Shown piece by piece: positions 1 to 6,796 of a stretch of 9,756 bases of DNA; position 1 is the stretch's first letter, and each line of letters begins with the position of its first letter. The stretch is from assembly GCA_903832475.1 (NCBI GenBank), contig CAILBQ010000695.1, positions 1 to 9,756 on the forward strand, in the 5' to 3' direction. The stretch comes from an uncultured Acidobacteriota bacterium. Lineage in GTDB: Bacteria > Acidobacteriota > Terriglobia > Terriglobales > Acidobacteriaceae. A program made the position numbers and the translations under genes. The notes under the pieces were generated by a model. It made no database searches. It had not been told where the DNA came from and saw only the letters and a program-made list of their open reading frames with translations.

Positions 1-847
1 GACTGGTGCGGTAATGCCGTCCGCCAAGCGCTTGCTCCTTCACTGGCCATTCGTTCTTCATCCATCCCAGCTGATCGATCAAGTGGATATAGAAATCGTT
101 GAAGCAGCAGCCGCTGGCCCAGATGAAACTGTGGAAGCGCTGCACCTGGTAGAGGAGGTCGGTGATACCGGCCGGTTTCGGAAGCGAGCTGAAATATCCG
201 CCCGGCCCGTGCATCCGGTAGCCTCGTTGCAGAATGATCTCGCCGATCTCGCCATCGTGGACACGCTTGGCCATTTCCTGCATCGCCCGGTTGTGACGCG
301 ACATCAATCCCACACCGACCTTCAAGTTTTTAGCCTGCGCCTCGCGGTTCAACGCAAACATGCGTTTGCTGGTCGGCCCGTCAACCGTAACCGGCTTCTC
401 CATAAAAACGTGCAGACGTTTTTGGATCGCGTACCCGAAATGCACCCATCGAAACGCTGGTGGCGTTGCAAAAATAACGACGTCTCCCGGCTTCAAACAG
501 TCCATCGCTTTTTGATAAGCGTCGAAGCCGATAAACCTCCGTTCCGGCGGCACATCCACCTGGCTCGCAAATTGCTCCTGCAACTGGGTCAAATCCTTCT
601 GCAGGCGATCCGGGAAAATGTCGGCCATCGCCACCAGATTGACCGGGCCGCGCTTGACGGAAAGCGCGTTGGCTGCCGCTCCACCGCCGCGCCCGCCACA
701 GCCGATCAAGGCCACCTGGATCATGTCGCTGCCGGCCGCGTGAACAGCGGGAATGGCCACGTTGGCCAAAGCCGAAACTGCGGCAAATTTGCCGGTGTTT
801 TTCAAGAATTCACGGCGCGACGCCGAGCTTTGGATGGGCGATTTCAT
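1..847 (-). CDS. Gfo/Idh/MocA family oxidoreductase with Tat signal (partial, C-terminus beyond left edge)
   Basis: This is an NAD(P)-dependent sugar or polyol oxidoreductase of the Gfo/Idh/MocA superfamily; the substrate cannot be told from sequence. The minus strand reads open from the ATG at 847 to the window edge, giving 282 complete codons. Residues 10-16 (SRREFLK) are a twin-arginine motif followed by a hydrophobic stretch ending in VHAAG, so export to the periplasm by Tat is predicted. Residues 44-56 (QVALIGCGGRGGG) are the glycine-rich dinucleotide-binding turn. E150-K151-P152 is the family's EKP motif, whose lysine is catalytic in characterised members. Later stretches such as VGLMSRHN and DLLYQVQRFHSF, and the last visible residues QALGGRHYR, fit Tat-exported family members. 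About 150 residues should be missing, since full proteins are usually 400-450 residues. A weak AAGGGG lies 11 bases before the start. It is divergent from the gene at 1121. Confidence 0.9.
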   Translation of the reverse strand, partial: MKSPIQSSASRREFLKNTGKFAAVSALANVAIPAVHAAGSDMIQVALIGCGGRGGGAAANALSVKRGPVNLVAMADIFPDRLQKDLTQLQEQFASQVDVPPERRFIGFDAYQKAMDCLKPGDVVIFATPPAFRWVHFGYAIQKRLHVFMEKPVTVDGPTSKRMFALNREAQAKNLKVGVGLMSRHNRAMQEMAKRVHDGEIGEIILQRGYRMHGPGGYFSSLPKPAGITDLLYQVQRFHSFIWASGCCFNDFYIHLIDQLGWMKNEWPVKEQALGGRHYRTS

Positions 848-1032
848 GGCTGTGCTATCCCCTTATGCCGGTACTCACTTTTTCGAAGGCAGGAAACCGA
901 TCAAAGACGACCTGCAAAAATCGAACGCGAGTTCCCAGCCGTCAAAGATACACTCTTTTCGCCGACATAGTGGCCGGAACCGTTCGCTCCAGTCATGATC
1001 TCCTTCCAAAGAAGTCGTTATCTATAAAGTAT

Positions 1033-1060
1033 TTGCATTTCTCATAAATACCGCTATGCT
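1033..1060 (+). promoter_or_regulatory. Possible sigma-70-type promoter for the 1121-4393 operon
   Basis: TTGCAT (1033-1038) and TATGCT (1055-1060) are separated by 16 bases. They match the -35 and -10 consensus at 3 and 4 of 6 positions. They lie in the only AT-rich part of the gap, about 60 bases before the ATG. This is a weak match proposed from position and spacing only. Confidence 0.3.
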
Positions 1061-1108
1061 TTCCCCATTCTGATTCTTGAAGAAGTACAGGCCGAAACGT
1101 TCGCTCGT

Positions 1109-1116
1109 GAGGAAAG
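1109..1116 (+). promoter_or_regulatory. Ribosome binding site fixing the start at 1121
   Basis: GAGGAAAG ends four bases before the ATG at 1121, with seven bases between GAGGA and the start codon. It supports this ATG although the protein then has an unusually long, polar 29-residue stretch before its signal-like hydrophobic segment. Confidence 0.6.
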
Positions 1117-1120
1117 TCCC

Positions 1121-3424
1121 ATGAAGAAGTCGAAGTGCAAAGTTGCTTCTACGAACACGTGCGCGCGAAATTCCTCGTCGCCACTGTATGAACGGAACGC
1201 CTCTGGGTGGTCAGTCGTAATTCTCCTACTGATGCTCGCGGCTGCGCGGCTTCCTTCCAAAGCTCAGTCCGCTGGCTCCGAGGTCCTGACCTTCGACCCA
1301 CAGTCCGCACGGCGCGGCGACACCATCTTCGTGTCCGTAGCCGGAACACTGCGGGACCCGTCCAGCGCGCAAATCATCATCGACGGTTCGTACCCACTTT
1401 GTACGAGCGTAAAATCGGCCAACAGCTTTCAGGCAACGATTCCCGCCGACCCCGCTGGCCCCGTGTCTCATGATCCTGTCCCTTGCCAGGATGCGACACC
1501 TGCGCTGCAAAAAACGTCTGACGCGAAATCCGCAACCACGGGATATCCGTTTCTCGCGTTGGGAAAGCATCGCATCGGGCTCAAGGCGGATGGCCGATAC
1601 TTTGAGTCTACGAAGGAATTATCCATCAATCGTGCGCAGCCCCTGATACCGCAGTTGCAATGGATCACCCCGAATACTGTCGTCAGTGGCAGATCCTCCA
1701 AGGTGCTGCAGATTTACGGCGATAACTTCATCACAAGTCCCGCCGAAGACAATCAGATTCGCTTGGGTGGCAACCTCCTCCACGTACTCTGGGACGGATG
1801 CCCGGCAAATGCCGATTCGGGTTTAAAGGCTCAGGCGCACGGACAGGTCGTGTCCGCGCAGGAGATTGATCTCTGTGATCTGACCTACCTCGATCGGCAA
1901 AAACTTGACCTGACGGTCCAGCAAGGGGACAGAGTCAGCGGCGCCCTGTCCATCAATGTTCAAAGCTACTCGACGGCGACAATCGTATGGATCAGCTTCG
2001 CCATATTGTTGGCCGTCATTTTCGTGCTCGTTATCTTCGCCTATACCGCTGGCAAGTACGTGATCGGCAAGCGGGAATATCGGATATTCAGCGTGCTCTT
2101 TCTCGACCCCGAAACCAGCACCTTCAGCCTGTCCAAATACCAGTTCTACGCCTGGTCGGGATCGGCGATCTTCGCCTACAGCTACTACGCGCTGTCCCAG
2201 GTGCTGGTGCAGATGGGGCGGCTTCCAGACATTCCTGGCAATCTGCCCGGCATTATTGCTATCGGAGCCGGCACAACCATCGGTTCTCAGGTCTTGACGT
2301 CGATCCGCGGACCCAAAGGTGCCGGTCCTATCACGCCCAGCCTCAGCGACTTCGTCACCAGCGGCGGAGTAGCTGCTCCCGACCGCATTCAGATTTTCGT
2401 GTGGACCACGCTCGGAGCAATCGCCTTTTCGCTCGCCACCCTCCGCGTATCCCCTCTGACCATCAAAGACCTTCCCGATATGGGGCAAGGATGGCTCTAC
2501 ATGATGGGGCTCAGTTCCGTTGGCTATCTGGGCGGAAAACTTGCTCGACTCCCCGGCCCGGTGTTGACTGAAATGTCGATCAGTGCGGGTTCCCCGTCCA
2601 GCAGCGGCGGGATCGGACCAGCCACCAGTGCGGCCACGACAGGGAACAGCGCAGCATCCAATACCTCCGCACCTCAGTCCAGGGCCGATCTCGGACAACC
2701 GATCGCAGCTGCAAAACAAGCACTCGGAAGTGTACAGGCCGCCATCGGTGCAGGCTTGGCTTCGAAGGCCCCGAATGCCTTCAATGCCGCCCAGCTCGCT
2801 GCCAACGCCTTGAGCGACGCTATCAGCCAGGCCAATGACCAGCCCAGTGGCCTGCTGGATAGCATCTCTTCGAAGGTCATGTCCTCCGATGCAGCCGCCC
2901 AAAGTGCCGCCGCCGAATTCGGAACCCTCACAAATGCGGGCTCGGACGCCGCGGCCATCGAAGCCGCCCGAATTCTCGCCGAGCAGGCACAGGCCGCCGC
3001 AAGCGCAGTCCAGGACTTGAGCGATGGTATCCAGCAGGCAATCAGTTCCTCCGCGCAATCGACTTCCGTCCTTTCTTCAGATCCGCCGCCCCCCGGCGTG
3101 ACGAATATCGAACTACGCGGAAGAAATCTCTCCACCACCGCAACGTTCGAAGTCAACGGAGCCCCGCTGCCCTTTCGCATGCTCGCCCCCGAGGATAACG
3201 TTCGCGCGCCCCAGAAGGTCGCTGCCGATGACTCGGCCGGAATGGCGACCGAGCTGCGCCTCACCATCGCTCCCGCTCTGATGGTCGACTCTGACTTGAA
3301 GACCTTCCAGAGTTGGTTCGGCACTCCCGGAAATGCCATCAAGCTCGCCATCATCAATCCTGACGGCCAGCGTGCCGAGATCAGTGCCGACCTCCCGCCA
3401 GGCGTGAGCCAATCACGCAGCTGA
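1121..3424 (+). CDS. Polytopic membrane protein with IPT/TIG-like domains and Ala-rich segment, function unknown
   Basis: I do not recognise this 767-residue protein as a named family. A hydrophobic segment at residues 30-42 followed by SKAQS looks like a signal peptide or anchor with a long n-region. Residues 54-165 and 170-285 look like IPT/TIG-type beta-sandwich domains (for example ITPNTVVSG and LQIYGDNF). Hydrophobic segments lie near 288-310, 340-364, 375-392, 425-443 and 459-474. They surround a distinctive core with SLSKYQFYAW (336-345), a GTTIGS turn, RGPKGAG (396-402), a DFVTSGG loop and GYLGGKLAR (468-476). I believe similar cores occur in uncharacterised bacterial membrane proteins, but cannot verify it. 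Residues 488-655 are Ala/Ser-rich, with much of the second half probably helical. The C-terminus (656-767) resembles a third IPT-like domain (VTNIELRGRNL). The GH46-like hydrolase gene starts 21 bases downstream, suggesting a linked role at the cell envelope. A receptor, anchor or signalling role is possible, but none is shown. Confidence 0.85.
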   Translation: MKKSKCKVASTNTCARNSSSPLYERNASGWSVVILLLMLAAARLPSKAQSAGSEVLTFDPQSARRGDTIFVSVAGTLRDPSSAQIIIDGSYPLCTSVKSANSFQATIPADPAGPVSHDPVPCQDATPALQKTSDAKSATTGYPFLALGKHRIGLKADGRYFESTKELSINRAQPLIPQLQWITPNTVVSGRSSKVLQIYGDNFITSPAEDNQIRLGGNLLHVLWDGCPANADSGLKAQAHGQVVSAQEIDLCDLTYLDRQKLDLTVQQGDRVSGALSINVQSYSTATIVWISFAILLAVIFVLVIFAYTAGKYVIGKREYRIFSVLFLDPETSTFSLSKYQFYAWSGSAIFAYSYYALSQVLVQMGRLPDIPGNLPGIIAIGAGTTIGSQVLTSIRGPKGAGPITPSLSDFVTSGGVAAPDRIQIFVWTTLGAIAFSLATLRVSPLTIKDLPDMGQGWLYMMGLSSVGYLGGKLARLPGPVLTEMSISAGSPSSSGGIGPATSAATTGNSAASNTSAPQSRADLGQPIAAAKQALGSVQAAIGAGLASKAPNAFNAAQLAANALSDAISQANDQPSGLLDSISSKVMSSDAAAQSAAAEFGTLTNAGSDAAAIEAARILAEQAQAAASAVQDLSDGIQQAISSSAQSTSVLSSDPPPPGVTNIELRGRNLSTTATFEVNGAPLPFRMLAPEDNVRAPQKVAADDSAGMATELRLTIAPALMVDSDLKTFQSWFGTPGNAIKLAIINPDGQRAEISADLPPGVSQSRS

Positions 3425-3445
3425 TGTTTCGAAAGAGAGACTGCC

Positions 3446-4393
3446 ATGGACGACTTGCAAAAGCAAATCTGCAATGCGCTTGTGAATATCTTCGAAGGAG
3501 GCCGGCCGACCGGCAACTACGCGGCCGTGGGGGGGTTGCGGAATGACAAGGGCCATCTCTCGTATGGCCGCAGTCAAGTCTCCCTGATGAGCGGCAATTT
3601 GTATCTTGTCATTCGCAGCTACTGCGCCGCGCCCGGCAATCAATACGGAAAGGATCTGGAAAGCTATCTTGAGCGCATGCGCACCAAGGACATCACTCTC
3701 GATGAGGAGGTCCAACTGCGGACGATTCTTCGCGAGGCGGGAGACGACCCTGTGATGCGTCAGGTGCAGGATGATTACTTCGACCGCAATTTTTATCTAC
3801 CCGCCATGGCGCACGCAAAGGCCACAAATTTATCCCAGGCGCTATCCTGCGCAATCGTCTACGACGCTGCTATCCAGGGGGGATGGCAAGTTTGCTCCTC
3901 TGTTGTGAACAAGACTCTCGGACCTGTGAGCGACACGGTTCCCGAAGAAAAATGGATAGCCGCATATCTTGACGAGCGAAAGACGTATCTGCTTTCCTGC
4001 GCTCCCACGACAACATACCGCCCTGCCGCCTTCAAGACCCTGCTGGATGCGGGCAACTGGACGCTCGCCTTGCCGTTTACTTTTCGCGGTGTCACTCTCA
4101 CAAACGAGACCTTTGCCGCGGCTGCCGCGTTGACCACCGTCGCCGAACCCATTCCCAACCCGGAGATGGACGCCCTTCCCGTGCTCGTACCCAAAATCCC
4201 ATATTTGCGTGGAGACGGCGTCGGTCAACTGCAGCAACTGTTGAATGCATCTGGTCTGAAAAATAGCGCGGACGGCGTCTATGGTCCATTCACACAAGCC
4301 CTGGTGCGCAGCTTCCAATCCCACCACGGAATTCAAGCGGACGCGGTTGTTGGGCCGCAGACCTGGGCCGCGCTGAAAAGCCCCGCGTCATAA
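3446..4393 (+). CDS. GH46 chitosanase-like glycoside hydrolase with C-terminal peptidoglycan-binding domain
   Basis: Residues 1 to about 220 resemble family 46 glycoside hydrolases, inverting enzymes that cleave beta-1,4-linked glucosamine polymers (chitosan). E17 in NIFEGG and D34 in NDKGHLSYGRSQ are 17 apart, matching the catalytic pair of Streptomyces N174 chitosanase (Glu22, Asp40). GNLYLVI, LREAGDDPVMRQVQDDYFD and AIVYDAAIQGGW also fit the family. Residues 248-313 form a PG_binding_1 domain (YLRGDGVGQLQQLL, DGVYGPFT, VGPQTWAALK), usually seen on enzymes acting at peptidoglycan. No signal peptide or membrane segment is visible at the N-terminus, so delivery to a wall substrate would need another route, such as lysis, an injection apparatus or non-classical export. 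The AAGAGAGA stretch (3433-3440) before the ATG is a modest ribosome site. It is probably co-transcribed with the preceding membrane-protein gene. The fold assignment is firm; whether the real substrate is chitosan, a fungal wall or peptidoglycan is open. Confidence 0.88.
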   Translation: MDDLQKQICNALVNIFEGGRPTGNYAAVGGLRNDKGHLSYGRSQVSLMSGNLYLVIRSYCAAPGNQYGKDLESYLERMRTKDITLDEEVQLRTILREAGDDPVMRQVQDDYFDRNFYLPAMAHAKATNLSQALSCAIVYDAAIQGGWQVCSSVVNKTLGPVSDTVPEEKWIAAYLDERKTYLLSCAPTTTYRPAAFKTLLDAGNWTLALPFTFRGVTLTNETFAAAAALTTVAEPIPNPEMDALPVLVPKIPYLRGDGVGQLQQLLNASGLKNSADGVYGPFTQALVRSFQSHHGIQADAVVGPQTWAALKSPAS

Positions 4394-4716
4394 GATCGGA
4401 TCAGCAGCACACTCAACCGGCAGTCCCCCCTTCCTTTCGCAACGGCAAACAAAACTCGATCATTGCAGGATCTCGTTCGTTTTCGTTCGAGTGCTGTTCA
4501 TCGCAACGTTCTTCGTGTTGCCATCCTCATCCGTCAGGCTTAAGGACGGTGTCTGGCTTCTCAGTCCACTCTGCGTGTCTCCTGGCTTGTCAAGTCTGTC
4601 TGAGGACGCGGTGCCGACGCTTGGCACATCTCCAAACGCAATCCGACATCATTACGCGCCGGTAGTTGCCGAGGCGCTCTCCATAGGCTTCGGGTTCTCG
4701 CTTGCGAGCTCACAGT
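4394..4716. other. Convergent intergenic gap, nothing recognisable
   Basis: This 323-base stretch lies between the 3' ends of the plus-strand pair and the minus-strand respiratory operon. I see no gene-like frame, RNA gene or mobile-element remnant. There is no stem-loop followed by a T tract for either strand, although transcripts from both sides must end here. The best small palindrome (CTCGCTTGCGAG at 4697-4708) has too short a stem and no T run. A short direct repeat of TCGTTCG occurs near 4472-4489. Confidence 0.55.
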
Positions 4717-6066
4717 CTATTCGCTTGCCTCAGCCTTTTGGAGATCCAGTCCAACCCGTTCTCCACTGATGAGGACAGTCCCGCTGTCAATCAGCTGCTG
4801 ACTGGTGCAGTCGTAGGCTTCGTAACAGCGCATGGCGCTCACGGAGAAAAAGAACTCCACCGAGAGCGGAGCCAAAGCGGGGACGCCCGGCTTGGCGTGA
4901 CCATGAACGGTGGTGCTGAAACTGATGCCGTAGAAGCCTTGATCGCCGGGAAAGTAACTGAGAACGCGTCGAATCAGCGGGGATATATGTTCTTCAAAGG
5001 CTAGCGCAGCCGTTTTGTAGCGGGACGCCCTGGACGCCTCAGACAGCGTTGTGGTCAAAGAGAGTTCTAGATACGCGTGATGTCTGAAGGGGATGATTGC
5101 GGGCGGCGCGTAGGTCACAAAGTGGGCGGTGGTATCGAGGTCTTTGATGAGGTGGTTGGTTGCGCCTTGGGCGGAGATCTGCAGGTCCCCGAGCGCCTTG
5201 GGAGAAAGATCTTCCTTGAGCGCGGGAAGGAGCAGGACATTGGCGGCCGGAGTCGTAGCGACGATTGAAGATGCGTTGGCGGATTCAGACACAGGTTTGG
5301 GGTCTGGCTTGGCGATTGTGGAACCCGCGTCAGATTCGAGTGAGATTGAAGTCTTCGCTGGTGAAGGAACTAGGGTGGCGCTTACTTTCTGCAGCATCAA
5401 GGGAGCGGATGGTGCGGGCTCTGGCTGGTCGCCTTCGGTGAGCCAGAGGTTGATCCGATTGGCATTGAGATAAACCTGAGCGTCCATCACTGCGACTTGC
5501 TGAGCGAGGGCGTTCTCGGCAACAGCCAGTTTGACGGCGGCACTTTGCGGGATGTACACCATCAGATTTTCCGGGCGCTCGATCGGCATTCCCATGGTCT
5601 TGCTGATGACGTGGTGGGAGACTTCGATCGCGTAACCCTGAAAGGATGGATGGTTCTGGAAGACCGGAGCGGCCGCTTTCACGATGGGCAGCACAACCTG
5701 GAGAAATGTCTCTTTAGCTCGCTGCCCGGCGGTGAACCGGTCAGAGGAGTACGCACTGTAGTAGTTGCCGGAGATGGCAAGAACCATGGCGCCGTTGTAG
5801 CGTTCAAAACGGATGGAATGCTGGTCGGTTCGCAGTTGCTGCTTCTCGTCGATGTCGAGCTTGCGGCTCAAGTAAAACGCAAAGTGAAAGCGGTGAGCGA
5901 GGATGGACTTGCCAACGGTGTTCAGATCGTTGATGGCCGCCTGCTGGAGAATGCGCGTCTCCTGGTCGCGAATCTCGATTGGCGCAACCACCTGCGCTGA
6001 CGTCAGGCTTGCAGTGAATAGGAAGGCAGAGGAGAGCGACAACAAGCAAGCTTTATTTATGCGCAT
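4717..6066 (-). CDS. Secreted protein of unknown function with a possible internal duplication, last gene of the respiratory operon
   Basis: I do not recognise this 449-residue protein. The ATG at 6066 is chosen over an in-frame ATG at 6120 because it gives a clean signal peptide: MRINK, a hydrophobic core at residues 6-21, then LTSAQ with cleavage near residue 24 or 25. It has no haem motif, lipobox or later membrane segment. Residues 85-153 and about 324-390 look like distant copies of one alpha/beta unit: both have R-F/Y, an Ala-rich helix, a hydrophobic-P-hydrophobic motif, an aromatic stretch and then F-x-GY/F-YG followed by a beta strand. Between them, residues 205-300 are rich in Pro, Ser, Ala and Thr, like a flexible linker. 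Two cysteines near 414 and 420 (CYEAYDC) could form a disulphide in the periplasm. Its start overlaps the end of the cytochrome lipoprotein gene by 14 bases, suggesting translational coupling and a role as an accessory or assembly partner of the cytochrome complex; that role is inferred from position only. Confidence 0.8.
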   Translation of the reverse strand: MRINKACLLSLSSAFLFTASLTSAQVVAPIEIRDQETRILQQAAINDLNTVGKSILAHRFHFAFYLSRKLDIDEKQQLRTDQHSIRFERYNGAMVLAISGNYYSAYSSDRFTAGQRAKETFLQVVLPIVKAAAPVFQNHPSFQGYAIEVSHHVISKTMGMPIERPENLMVYIPQSAAVKLAVAENALAQQVAVMDAQVYLNANRINLWLTEGDQPEPAPSAPLMLQKVSATLVPSPAKTSISLESDAGSTIAKPDPKPVSESANASSIVATTPAANVLLLPALKEDLSPKALGDLQISAQGATNHLIKDLDTTAHFVTYAPPAIIPFRHHAYLELSLTTTLSEASRASRYKTAALAFEEHISPLIRRVLSYFPGDQGFYGISFSTTVHGHAKPGVPALAPLSVEFFFSVSAMRCYEAYDCTSQQLIDSGTVLISGERVGLDLQKAEASE

Positions 6067-6796
6067 AGAAGGTCCCGGCTGGCTGGTAAGGCGGATCAGC
6101 AATGCTGCGCGTATAGGCAATCAAAGCGCGCACGTCTGAAGCACTGAGGGTGCCGGCATAGGCCGGCATGAGAGGCGAGCGGCTCAAGGCCGGTCCGCCG
6201 TGCTGGATGATTGCGAAGAGATCTGCATCACTCAGCTTGTTGAGCGTGCTGCCGTCGCTGAACGAGTGCGGCTTGACGGCGAGATTGTCGTAGTTGGAGA
6301 CGCGTTCGGCCGACGACTCCGGATCGTGACATCGTGTGCAGTGTTTATCGGCGAGCAGGGCGCCCAGGCGCTCCTGATAGGCGAGGCCAATTTCCACCAG
6401 GGTTGCTGTTGCAGGGTGAGACGCCGTGGGGGTGGATGCGGTGAGTTGGTAGCGACCGGCGATTGCGCCAAGCGTCACGGTAGTGGTCGCTTGTCCGCTG
6501 GAATCGGTGAGCATTGCTGCGGGATCAGGGGTCACACCATCGCCGTGGAAGGTGACCAGAGCTCCAGACAGGGGAGTTCCCTTGTCGTCATTGACTTGCA
6601 CAACGATGGGTTCTTTCAGCGCCGCGCCGGTGCTTCCGACCTGGTGACCGCCGCTGCTTTCGACAATGGCCGCGCCAGTTGCTTTGGCCTGCGGCACAGC
6701 AGCAGTTGGGGCGTGCTGGCAGGCGCAGAGGAAGGCTAGTGTTACATAGCAAGCTAAGGATCGGACGATGGTGCGAACGCTGGTATGTTGCATCAT
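6053..6796 (-). CDS. Cytochrome c lipoprotein with N-terminal Ig-like domain
   Basis: This 247-residue protein is probably an exported, lipid-anchored electron carrier. The N-terminus has two arginines, a hydrophobic core and LCAC ending at C26, a plausible but imperfect lipobox with Cys at -2. Residues 60-135 resemble a bacterial Ig-like (Big_1/invasin-type) or carboxypeptidase-regulatory-like domain: PIVVQVNDDKGTPLSGALV, TDSSGQATTTVTLG and GRYQLTAS. Residues 138-240 form a class I-like cytochrome c domain with the haem-binding motif CTRCH at 153-157. The likely axial methionine is M210 in SPLMPAYAG, and a C-terminal helix follows (LSASDVRALIAYTRSI). The start at 6796 overlaps the stop of the octahaem gene by ATGA, and AGGAG (6804-6808) lies seven bases upstream. 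Context suggests it takes electrons from the octahaem subunit and passes them to a periplasmic or outer-membrane acceptor. The Ig-cytochrome fusion is uncommon in my experience. Confidence 0.88.
   Translation of the reverse strand: MMQHTSVRTIVRSLACYVTLAFLCACQHAPTAAVPQAKATGAAIVESSGGHQVGSTGAALKEPIVVQVNDDKGTPLSGALVTFHGDGVTPDPAAMLTDSSGQATTTVTLGAIAGRYQLTASTPTASHPATATLVEIGLAYQERLGALLADKHCTRCHDPESSAERVSNYDNLAVKPHSFSDGSTLNKLSDADLFAIIQHGGPALSRSPLMPAYAGTLSASDVRALIAYTRSIADPPYQPAGTFYAHK

Larger units (their letters stand above)
848..1120. other. Divergent intergenic region
   Basis: This 273-base gap separates divergent genes and should hold promoters for both. The most AT-rich part is about 1018-1060, the natural place for the control elements. 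No RNA gene, large inverted repeat or convincing operator is visible. A 31-codon open frame on the minus strand (901-996) sits here and is treated as unproven. Confidence 0.6.

Noticed and set aside
14..970. A 318-codon plus-strand open frame
   Set aside because: It lies opposite the oxidoreductase, whose Tat motif, Rossmann turn and EKP motif show that the minus strand is coding.
901..996. A 31-codon minus-strand frame (MTGANGSG...) preceded by AAGGAG, ahead of the oxidoreductase gene
   Set aside because: The purine-rich motif is only three bases from the ATG, the peptide resembles nothing I know, and the region is a normal place for an untranslated leader. It could be a leader peptide, but the evidence is too thin to call.
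1823..3058. A 411-codon minus-strand open frame
   Set aside because: It is antisense to the membrane-protein gene, is Gly/Arg/Cys-rich with no recognisable domain, and is a by-product of GC-rich coding on the other strand.
4697..4708. CTCGCTTGCGAG palindrome as a terminator
   Set aside because: The usable stem is only four pairs with no following T tract on either strand.
4491..4769. A 92-codon plus-strand frame in the convergent gap
   Set aside because: It runs into the end of the minus-strand secreted-protein gene, has no ribosome site, and its sequence is not protein-like.
6067..6120. An upstream ATG at 6120 as the start of the secreted-protein gene
   Set aside because: It would add 18 residues before a complete signal peptide and lengthen the overlap with the upstream gene. 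The ATG at 6066 gives a normal signal sequence.
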